A stretch of 54,659 bases of DNA from an uncultured Porphyromonadaceae bacterium (GTDB lineage: Bacteria > Bacteroidota > Bacteroidia > Bacteroidales > Muribaculaceae), in assembly GCA_946414395.1 (NCBI GenBank), contig CAMKOE010000013.1, positions 1-54,659 of the forward strand. Direction: 5' to 3'. Positions 32,691 to 39,453 of this stretch are shown here, piece after piece. Below the pieces are notes generated by a model that did not search any database, had not been told where the DNA came from, and saw nothing but the letters and a program-made list of their open reading frames with translations. Within the stretch, counting starts at the first letter, position 1. Each line of letters begins with the position of its first letter. Both the position numbers and the translations under genes were made by a program.

Positions 32691-34598
32691 ATGATCATGG
32701 AACACACATTATTATATAATCATAAAGAAAACCTGCCGGACATCATGGCCGAGAACGAGCGGCGCCATGCCCGGCAGCGCGAGACGGCGGCCTATGACCC
32801 GTTGCGGGGCACAGGCTGCTGTGGCGATAGGGTAGAGGCAGCGGGATGCCTGGTGCCGCGCCTGGTGCTGGAAGGCAGGCCCGATTACCCGTCGTTGCCG
32901 TTGCTGGAACAGGAACGGCTGCGCATCGTCGAGGACTTTGAGTTCTGGTGCGCCCGCTGCGTGACCATCAAGGACAAGATGACCAGCAGCAATGTGCCCT
33001 TCATCCTCAACCGTCCCCAGCGGCGCCTGCTGGCCGTGATGGAAGCACAGCGCGAGGCCCGCGTGCCGGTGCGCGTTATCCTGCTCAAGGCCCGCCAGTG
33101 GGGCGGATCGACGCTGGTGCAGATGTACCTGGCCTGGATGCAACTGGTGCGCCACACGGGGTGGAACAGCGTCACCTGCGGCCACCTGCATGCCACGAGC
33201 AAGAATATCAAGCGGATGTATAACCAGTTGTTGCGCCATTATCCGCGCGAGATGCTGCAGGACGGCGAGGTGCCCAGGTTTGCCAAACTCGAGGGCCAGC
33301 CCAACGTCCAGCAGATAGCCAGCCGTGACTGCCTGGTGCTGACGGGCAGTTCCCGCAGCGAGGATGCCGTTCGTGGCTTTGACATCGCCATGGCCCACTT
33401 GAGCGAGGTGGCCTTCTGGCAGTCAAGCGCGATGCACAATCCCGACGACCTGGTGCGCAGCGTGTGCGGCAGTGTGGCACTCAAGCCCGAAACCGTCATT
33501 GTGCTCGAGTCCACGGCCAATGGTGTGGGCGACTACTTCCATGACGAGTGGCTCAGGGCTCAGGCCGGGCGCAGCGACAAGGTGCCGGTGTTTGTCCCCT
33601 GGCATGAAATTGACATCTATTCCCAGGCCGTTGACGACCCGGCCGCGCTGCTCGAGGCAATGGACGACTATGAGCGCGCCTTGTGGCAAGACGGGTGCAC
33701 ACTGGAGCAGATCAACTGGTATCACCACAAGCGTCTGGAATACCGCACCCACTCGCTCATGATGGCCGAGTACCCATCGACGGCCAGCGAGGCCTTTGTG
33801 GCCAGCGGTAGTTGCCCGTTCCCGCGTGAGCACCTGGATGCCCTGGAGCAGGGATGCCTGCCCGAGCCCTTGCTGCTGGGCGACATCCAGGCCATGGGCA
33901 TGTCGGGCCATGAGGCCAAGCGCGATGTCCACCTCGTGAGGGCGTCAAACGGGTTGCTCAAGGTGTGGGAGATGCCCGAGGTGCAATCGCCGGTCAAGAC
34001 GAGGTATCTGGTCGTGGTCGATGTGGGAGGCAGGGCCGATGACAGTGATTACTCGGTGATTGCCGTGTGGCGCTGGCGAACGCCCAACCGCAAGGCCGCC
34101 ATCGTGGCACAGTGGCGTGGCCACATCGACCACGACATGCTTGCCTGGAAGTCGATGCAGTTGGCCGTGCTCTATAACAACGCCATGCTGGCCGTGGAGA
34201 GCAACACGCTGACCAACGAGGCTGCCAGGGCAGGGGAGAGCGACTTCATCCTGGACATGGTGTCGCGCGTCTATGGCAACCTGTATCAACGGCCGGGCCG
34301 CAAACTGGGCTTTCACACCAATGTGAAGACCAAGCGACAGGCCATTGCCGAGTTGATCGAGGCATTGCGCGACCAGACCTATATCGAGCGGGACATCGAC
34401 GCGGTGAACGAGATGCGCGACTATGAGGACCACAATGGGCGCTATGAGGCCCGGCTGGGCAAGCACGATGACATCCTGATGACGCGCGCCATCGGGCTGC
34501 ACATCATGCGCGAGTTGAGCCACGAGCCTCAAGAGACGCCGCCCATCCCCGGGATGGTCACCGGCACGTGGCAGAAGACCCGAATCACCCACGCCTGA
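32691..34598 (+). CDS. Phage terminase large subunit-like protein
   Basis: A 635-aa (or 633 from the second ATG) DNA-packaging motor protein: ATPase plus RNase H-like nuclease. The ATPase Walker A-like loop is KARQWGGSTLVQM at about 130-142, the Walker B region is DIAMAHLSEVAFW at about 228-240, and the coupling segment is LESTANGVGDYF at about 273. Nuclease acidic residues are visible in VVVDVGGRADDSDYS (about 441-455), LAVESNTL (about 503) and KHDDILMTRAIG (about 592). All appear intact. No small terminase, portal, protease, capsid or integrase gene is nearby, so this is an isolated module or remnant. It ends before a bidirectional terminator. Confidence 0.85.
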   Translation: MIMEHTLLYNHKENLPDIMAENERRHARQRETAAYDPLRGTGCCGDRVEAAGCLVPRLVLEGRPDYPSLPLLEQERLRIVEDFEFWCARCVTIKDKMTSSNVPFILNRPQRRLLAVMEAQREARVPVRVILLKARQWGGSTLVQMYLAWMQLVRHTGWNSVTCGHLHATSKNIKRMYNQLLRHYPREMLQDGEVPRFAKLEGQPNVQQIASRDCLVLTGSSRSEDAVRGFDIAMAHLSEVAFWQSSAMHNPDDLVRSVCGSVALKPETVIVLESTANGVGDYFHDEWLRAQAGRSDKVPVFVPWHEIDIYSQAVDDPAALLEAMDDYERALWQDGCTLEQINWYHHKRLEYRTHSLMMAEYPSTASEAFVASGSCPFPREHLDALEQGCLPEPLLLGDIQAMGMSGHEAKRDVHLVRASNGLLKVWEMPEVQSPVKTRYLVVVDVGGRADDSDYSVIAVWRWRTPNRKAAIVAQWRGHIDHDMLAWKSMQLAVLYNNAMLAVESNTLTNEAARAGESDFILDMVSRVYGNLYQRPGRKLGFHTNVKTKRQAIAELIEALRDQTYIERDIDAVNEMRDYEDHNGRYEARLGKHDDILMTRAIGLHIMRELSHEPQETPPIPGMVTGTWQKTRITHA

Positions 34599-34630
34599 CA
34601 CCCGCCTGCCCCGCGTGTGGCGCCTCGGCT

Positions 34631-34655
34631 CACGCTAAGTCGCCAAGTCGCTAAG
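34631..34655. repeat. One-ended CGCTAAG-type fragment B3
   Basis: CACGCTAAGTCGCC followed by AAGTCGCTAAG, matching the left end of element B1. No matching right end is found nearby. Confidence 0.5.
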
Positions 34656-34692
34656 TTTTTTATTGTGGACTGTGAGAGGGGGGCTTATTATA

Positions 34693-34726
34693 AAAAAACC
34701 GCGAGTCGTGTGACCCGCGGTTTTTT
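34693..34726. terminator. Bidirectional terminator
   Basis: AAAAAACCGCG (34693-34703) pairs with CGCGGTTTTTT (34716-34726). With A- and T-runs on both arms, it can end both the plus-strand terminase gene and the minus-strand 34753 gene. Confidence 0.8.
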
Positions 34727-34752
34727 ATTTGGAAAAAGTAAGTCTTTCTAGA

Positions 34753-35733
34753 TTACTTGATCACCTTGCTGGTGCTGGTGGTGCCATCGTTATAGGTAAC
34801 GACCTTGATGTTCACACCGTCGAAGGGCACGTTGCTCTCCATACCGGCAATGTTGAAGTACTTCACGTTGTTAACGGTCTTCTCGGCCAGGTTCTCAACA
34901 ACACTTGCCGAACCCCAAGTGTTAACGCGGTTGTACATCATGAAGCGCTGGGTCTCGTCATTACCACCCTCGCCATAGAAGAAAGTGCTCTGGTTGCTGT
35001 CCCACTCGGCGATTGCGGTCTCGCGGAGGTTGAAAAGCATGTTACCAAGGATAACATCGTCAACCTGACCCTCAACGGTCTCCTGGTTGGCGTTCTTCAG
35101 ATACAGACCGAACAGGGTAGCGTCCTTCTTGAGGGCACCGTTCTTCTTGTAGAGGTTAGCGTTCTTGGCTGACAGGTGGCTGCCATAAGCGTTAGCATTG
35201 TAGCATACAACTGAGTAAGACAGATAGGTCTTGCCGTCGATTTCCTTGGTCTCAGCCTTGGGGCCATCCCAAACGATGGTAGAACTGGTGGGAAGACGGT
35301 CACCCTGTACGTAGGCGATTTCCTCACCGGTCTCCTCGTCCTCGGTCCTTACGATCGAGATGTACTCGGGCAGATAGATGTCGAACTGGAATGAGTTATA
35401 AGTGATCTCATTGTAAAGGTCGCCAGCAGCATTGACGGCAATGGGAGTCAGAGCCTGTACGGCCTCGTTCTGATAGATCTCATCATCATCAAGGTGGAAC
35501 CATACGAGTTGGGTGTCACCACTCTTGAAACTCAACTTGTTGGTGTATTCCTTAGCCTCGCCCATGTCATTGTAGTTCATTCTTGTGAAGAAATGATCCT
35601 TAGTGGCCTGGCCACCCTTTGCGGGGTCACCATTGGCAAGGTAAGCACCTTCACCAGTCGACAACTCCTGTGCGATAGCGCTCATGCTCAACGAAGCGGC
35701 TGCAGCGAAAAGAAGTAAATTTTTAATCTTCAT
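34753..35733 (-). CDS. Secreted protein with C-terminal sorting-type tail
   Basis: A 326-aa exported protein of unknown function. The signal peptide is LLLFAAAASLSMSAIAQ. It has a beta-rich body (for example FQFDIYLPEYISIVRTED at about 105-122) that resembles cohesin-like or Ig-like folds in style only. The C-terminal tail VKYFNIAGMESNVPF, then GVNIKVVTYNDGT, then KVIK, is homologous to the tails of the 12942, 45001 and 47192 proteins. The tail type suggests type IX-like secretion. It is monocistronic, and the promoter is given separately. Confidence 0.8.
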   Translation of the reverse strand: MKIKNLLLFAAAASLSMSAIAQELSTGEGAYLANGDPAKGGQATKDHFFTRMNYNDMGEAKEYTNKLSFKSGDTQLVWFHLDDDEIYQNEAVQALTPIAVNAAGDLYNEITYNSFQFDIYLPEYISIVRTEDEETGEEIAYVQGDRLPTSSTIVWDGPKAETKEIDGKTYLSYSVVCYNANAYGSHLSAKNANLYKKNGALKKDATLFGLYLKNANQETVEGQVDDVILGNMLFNLRETAIAEWDSNQSTFFYGEGGNDETQRFMMYNRVNTWGSASVVENLAEKTVNNVKYFNIAGMESNVPFDGVNIKVVTYNDGTTSTSKVIK

Positions 35734-35918
35734 AAATTAAAAGAGTTAAAATTGTTAGTAATAATGTTAATTAATATTTTTTGTTGTTTTTAGTCTTACA
35801 CTCACTGTGAAAGCAATCAACCATTGGGACACAATAGAAGATTGTTAATTCACTCATAAATTGCTGAAAAACAGGACATAGTGACAGAAATGCGCGCTTT
35901 GCCCCGCGTTTCAGACTA

Positions 35919-35948
35919 CAATATTACGAACTTTTTTTGAACTGGCAA
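35919..35948 (-). promoter_or_regulatory. Promoter of the 34753 gene
   Basis: On the minus strand, TTG (35948-35946), 19 bases, then TAATATTG (35926-35919), one mismatch from TAnnTTTG. The leader is about 180 nt. Confidence 0.5.
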
Positions 35949-35967
35949 AATTTTTTTGAAAAATCGG

Positions 35968-36129
35968 TTATTTTTTCCGTCGCGCATTGGGCCGTAAAAA
36001 GCCGCTGCCACAACGGTCGGCAAGGTCGGCCAGTTGCTTGAAGCGCTTGTACCATCCGGGCTGTGACGCTGGCCTGATTTTGGGAATGCGTGTGGTCGTT
36101 CGATGGCCGCCGACAGGTTTCTTTATCAT
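35968..36129 (-). CDS. Small basic protein at the end of the DUF6048 operon
   Basis: A 53-aa ORF. Its ATG (36127-36129) overlaps the stop of the DUF6048 gene as ATGA, exactly like the two previous junctions in this operon. The product begins MIKKPVGGHRTTTRIP and ends LRPNARRKK. It contains a Trp-Tyr amphipathic stretch (GWYKRFKQLADLADRCG), is strongly basic and has no signal peptide. The coupling geometry is the main support. I do not recognise a family, and chance overlap remains possible. Confidence 0.5.
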   Translation of the reverse strand: MIKKPVGGHRTTTRIPKIRPASQPGWYKRFKQLADLADRCGSGFLRPNARRKK

Positions 36130-37031
36130 GGCTGATGGGATGGGTTGGTGACCTTGACAGACGCGCCGTCGCGATGCAAGGGCAGGGTGTAACCAATGCT
36201 CAGCGAGAAGCCCAGTGAACTGCCGCGAGGGCCGTAACCTGGTATGAACCATGGGGATGAGTTGACGTTCTTGCCATACTTGAAGATGCCGTGATAACGT
36301 ATCATCCACCCCATGAAGAAGCGGTCAAAGAGCCTGACCTTGAGGCCTGCGCAGGCTTCGCCCCAGAGGGCGCTGGAGCGCTCGCCCTTGATGTCAAAGG
36401 GGATGTCCTCCTGCCAGTAACTGTTGACGTAATGGATTCCAGTGATGTCGTAACCGAAGGGGCTATAACCGAGCCTGAGGCCCAAGAGCACCTGATAATC
36501 AGGACTGTTCTTGAACAAGAAGTTATAATTGGTTCCCACCTTGAAATAGGGCGATGGCTTGCCCTTGTAGGTGAAGTTCATGTCGTCGGGCGAGGACTTG
36601 GCCCAGCCGATGCCCACCTCGGCCACGGGCTGGAAGCGGTTCCACATGTTGAGGGTCGCGCTCACGTCGGTGCTGGCATAGGACTGGCCGAAGGCCATGA
36701 AGAGCGGCTCGGCGATGTTGATGCCGATGGACAGGTTGGTGAGGCGCGGGTAGCGCTTGTACGCCCGCCGCAGCGAGTCCTTGCGGGCCTCGTTGATGGC
36801 GGCGGTGCTGTCACCGCTGATGTATTGCTGGATGACCTTCTCGTCGGTCCCCTTGGGGGGCGGCTGCACGTGGTTGGTCTCGGGCTTGACTGGCGTGATG
36901 TGGCGCTTGTCGGGCTGCTGGGCGGCGGCGCCGAGCGTGACGAGCAATGCCAGCGCGGTCGCCGTCAGGATGTCATGATTGACGAGGCTGTGAATCAGTG
37001 ACTTGATGATATGTGTTGCCGTCAGTCTCAT
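36126..37031 (-). CDS. DUF6048 family outer-membrane protein
   Basis: A 301-aa exported protein, Bacteroidetes-specific, function unknown. ATG at 37029-37031 overlaps the upstream stop as ATGA and gives MRLTATHIIKSL followed by a hydrophobic export segment (LTATALALLVTLGAAAQ). The reading frame continues 33 codons upstream inside the DUF6452 gene, but that extension is low quality. The mature part has a Pro-rich linker (TPVKPETNHVQPPPKG), then barrel-like strands (LSIGINIAEPLFMAFGQSY, then VLLGLRLGYSPFGYD) and closes LGFSLSIGYTLPL. DUF6048 and DUF6452 genes commonly occur together. Confidence 0.78.
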   Translation of the reverse strand: MRLTATHIIKSLIHSLVNHDILTATALALLVTLGAAAQQPDKRHITPVKPETNHVQPPPKGTDEKVIQQYISGDSTAAINEARKDSLRRAYKRYPRLTNLSIGINIAEPLFMAFGQSYASTDVSATLNMWNRFQPVAEVGIGWAKSSPDDMNFTYKGKPSPYFKVGTNYNFLFKNSPDYQVLLGLRLGYSPFGYDITGIHYVNSYWQEDIPFDIKGERSSALWGEACAGLKVRLFDRFFMGWMIRYHGIFKYGKNVNSSPWFIPGYGPRGSSLGFSLSIGYTLPLHRDGASVKVTNPSHQP

Positions 37032-37525
37032 TGGGTCAAGTCGTGGAAATAGATGCGCAGGGCTGGGGTGTGCGAGTTGGTGATCGTGGTGGTAATCAGG
37101 TCCACCGAGTCGATGTAGTGGAACGTGCATTGCATGTCCTTGACCTCAAAGTTGTACATCGCTCCACACTCGCTCGAGTGGAAGTAGGGCACGGCATGGT
37201 AGGTGAGGGTGAGCGTGTCGTCCAGCAGGACATCGATTGTGTCGATCGTGACCTGGCGGCCCACCAGATAACTGGTGGTGCCCACGTTGGCCCGCAGTGG
37301 CAGGTAGGCCTCCTTGAGTGACTCGTTAAGGGCGATCATGCTGTCGCCGGGGGCTCCGATGCCCATGATGGTGATGCCGGGAATGGTCTGTTGGCTGCCG
37401 TTGATGTAGAATGTGGCCAGCGGCAGGCTGCTGCCGTTCTCATAGCAACTGCCGTCGTTGCAGGCCGCCATGCCCAGGCACAGGGCTGCCAGCAGCAGGA
37501 GCGATATGTGCACCAGGCGGGTCAT
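37028..37525 (-). CDS. DUF6452 family lipoprotein
   Basis: A 165-aa lipoprotein with signal LLLAALCLGMAAC, the lipidated Cys at about residue 22, followed by NDGSC. The body is a single beta-rich domain (PLATFYINGSQQTIPGITI, then TLTYHAVPYFHSSECGAMY). It lacks the acidic surface-export signal, so it may face the periplasm. It overlaps the glycosyltransferase stop and the DUF6048 start by four bases each (ATGA), so the three proteins are translationally coupled. Function unknown. Confidence 0.78.
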   Translation of the reverse strand: MTRLVHISLLLLAALCLGMAACNDGSCYENGSSLPLATFYINGSQQTIPGITIMGIGAPGDSMIALNESLKEAYLPLRANVGTTSYLVGRQVTIDTIDVLLDDTLTLTYHAVPYFHSSECGAMYNFEVKDMQCTFHYIDSVDLITTTITNSHTPALRIYFHDLTQ

Positions 37526-38565
37526 TGGGCGTTGACGTTAACCTCCTGGGGACGAGCGATCTGTTCGGGCAACTCAACGCCCTTGTCACGGCCGCCGATG
37601 GCGGGCTTGCCCTGGTTCAACTCCTCGTTGATCTCATAGTGGTTGCGGTCGTTGCTGTGGCGGATGACGAGTTCTCCCAGGAAGCCCGTGAGAAACAGTT
37701 GCGTGCCCAGCAGCATCGACGTCAAGGCCAGGTAGAAGTAGGGCGAATCGGTGACAAGACGGTAACTGTTGCCGCTATACATGTTGTAGAGTTTGAGGGC
37801 TCCCACCATGATGACCGCGATGAAGCCCAGCAGGAACATCAGGCTGCCCAGCAGGCCGAAGAAGTGCATCGGCTTGACGCCGAACTTGGCCTGGAACCAC
37901 AGCGTCAGCAGATCCAGGTAGCCGTTGACAAAGCGGTCTAGTCCAAACTTGGTCGTGCCATACTTGCGGGCGCGGTGCTTGACCTCCTTCTCGCCGATGC
38001 GGGTGAAGCCGGCATTCTTGGCCAGGTAGGGGACATAGCGGTGCATGTCGCCATAGACCTCGATGTGCTTCACCACCTCCTTGCGGTAGGCCTTGAGGCC
38101 GCAGTTGAAGTCGTGCAGGTTGTGAATGCCGCTCACGCGACGCGCCGTGGCGTTGAACAACTTGGTGGGGATGGTCTTGCTCAGCGGGTCATAGCGCTTC
38201 TTCTTCCAGCCGCTCACCAGGTCATAGCCGTCACGGGTGATCATGCGGTAGAGTTCGGGTATCTCGTCGGGACTGTCCTGAAGGTCGGCGTCCATGGTGA
38301 TGATCACGTCGCCGGTGGCGCGGTCAAAGCCCGTGTTCAAGGCAGGCGACTTGCCGTAATTGCGCCTGAAGGAGACCCCTTTCAACCTGGGATTCCTGTC
38401 GTGCAGTCCCTTGATGACGTTCCACGAGTCATCGGTGCTGCCATCGTTGATGAACCACACTTCATAGGTAAAACCGTTCTCGTCCATGACCCGCTCGATC
38501 CACTCGGCGAGTTCGGGCAGCGACTCGGCTTCGTTATATAGAGGCACTACTACTGAAATGTCCAT
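37522..38565 (-). CDS. Glycosyltransferase family 2 (DPM1/ArnC/GtrB-like) with C-terminal membrane helices
   Basis: A 347-aa inner-membrane polyprenyl-phosphate glycosyltransferase. The GT-A fold covers residues 1-230: VVVPLYNEAESLPEL at 5-19, NDGSTDDSW at about 40, the DxD-type motif TMDADLQDSPDEIPE at about 90-104, and KHRARKYGTTKFG at about 197-209. Two hydrophobic helices (MHFFGLLGSLMFLLGFIAVI and FYLALTSMLLGTQLFLTGFL) follow, as in bactoprenol glucosyl- and dolichol-phosphate mannosyl-transferase relatives. It is 55 bases downstream of the DUF4199 gene and overlaps the DUF6452 gene. It probably makes a lipid-linked sugar for envelope glycosylation. Confidence 0.92.
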   Translation of the reverse strand: MDISVVVPLYNEAESLPELAEWIERVMDENGFTYEVWFINDGSTDDSWNVIKGLHDRNPRLKGVSFRRNYGKSPALNTGFDRATGDVIITMDADLQDSPDEIPELYRMITRDGYDLVSGWKKKRYDPLSKTIPTKLFNATARRVSGIHNLHDFNCGLKAYRKEVVKHIEVYGDMHRYVPYLAKNAGFTRIGEKEVKHRARKYGTTKFGLDRFVNGYLDLLTLWFQAKFGVKPMHFFGLLGSLMFLLGFIAVIMVGALKLYNMYSGNSYRLVTDSPYFYLALTSMLLGTQLFLTGFLGELVIRHSNDRNHYEINEELNQGKPAIGGRDKGVELPEQIARPQEVNVNAQ

Positions 38566-38620
38566 AATTCTTGATTAAAATGTATTTATATAAAAAATAG
38601 GCGTTTCTTTTGTTGTCGTT

Positions 38621-39181
38621 TCATTGTTCGGGGGGCGGTGGTGGCGGCAAGGGGCGCCGCTTGATCTGCCGGCGTGCTATCCATGCGGTGATAGCGCTCA
38701 GCAACGACCCCATGCTCGTGATGAACCAGAAGGCGTTGAAGACCATCTCGATGGGCGACGGCATGAGCCGCTCGTCAACCATGCGCTTGATCACGTGCAG
38801 CGCCTCGCTGTCCCTCATCTCGGGTATCTTGCTGTAGGTCTCGATGACTGTCTGGCCCTGCACATACATGAAGTCGGGCCTGGCATACTGCAGTATCAGA
38901 TAGACGAAGAAACTAGCCAGCGTGGTGCCGAAGATGTAGAGCAGGATGCCCATCATCCACAGCGCGGCATAGTCGGTGAAACCATCGTCCTCGATGAACT
39001 TGTAGCGCTGGTAGCGGTACACCAGGAAAGGAATGGCCAGCACCATAAAAAAGAAGAGAATGCTGAGGAACGGCAACACGTCGGCATAGATGGATGCCGC
39101 CGCAGCCCCGGCCATGTACAGGCCTAGGGGTACGCCCCACTCGCCAGCGTGCTGATAGATGCTCTTCTTCTCTTTTGTCAT
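38621..39181 (-). CDS. DUF4199 family membrane protein
   Basis: A protein of about 186 aa with four hydrophobic segments (about 15-32, 38-55, 75-100 and 150-170) and a Pro-rich C-terminus (RRPLPPPPPPEQ). DUF4199 proteins are Bacteroidetes-specific and usually precede a GT2 gene, as here. The start at 39179-39181 (MTKEKKSIYQHAGEWG) is chosen because a -7-type box TAACTTTG (39197-39190) sits eight bases upstream. Starts at 39202 and 39223 are also in frame but would lie within or upstream of that box. First gene of the five-gene operon ending at 35968. Confidence 0.85.
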   Translation of the reverse strand: MTKEKKSIYQHAGEWGVPLGLYMAGAAAASIYADVLPFLSILFFFMVLAIPFLVYRYQRYKFIEDDGFTDYAALWMMGILLYIFGTTLASFFVYLILQYARPDFMYVQGQTVIETYSKIPEMRDSEALHVIKRMVDERLMPSPIEMVFNAFWFITSMGSLLSAITAWIARRQIKRRPLPPPPPPEQ

Positions 39182-39189
39182 ATAACCTG

Positions 39190-39197
39190 CAAAGTTA
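39190..39197 (-). promoter_or_regulatory. Possible -7 box close to the DUF4199 start
   Basis: TAACTTTG on the minus strand with eight bases before the ATG, implying a transcript leader of only a few bases. No TTG is seen at the expected -33 spacing, so this is tentative. The rest of the gap up to 39453 holds an inverted repeat TTGGACCC / GGGTCCAA (39224-39231, 39276-39283) and a second isolated -7-like box TAAATTTG at 39414-39421 for the sensor gene. Confidence 0.3.
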
Positions 39198-39453
39198 CGC
39201 ATTAAAATTGATACGGCGCCCACTTGGACCCAAAAATCTCAACACGCAATGCAAATTTGGCAAATTTGAGGGCACGGGTCCAATTGCCGCTCCTGTCATG
39301 GAAAGGGGACTTTTTAGGGCTCTGGATTTTCATTTTGGCAAGAAAACATGGAGAAATCTTTAGCATTACAAGAAATTTGACAGAAAAAAGCCGTGAAATT
39401 CGAAATAAAGTTTTAAATTTGCGGTTGCATCATGTTTTTTTATTGCTTGTGTT

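Noticed and set aside
34753..35733. Calling the 34753 protein a cohesin partner for the dockerin proteins
   Set aside because: Its beta-rich body has only a vague stylistic resemblance to cohesin. No specific motif supports it.
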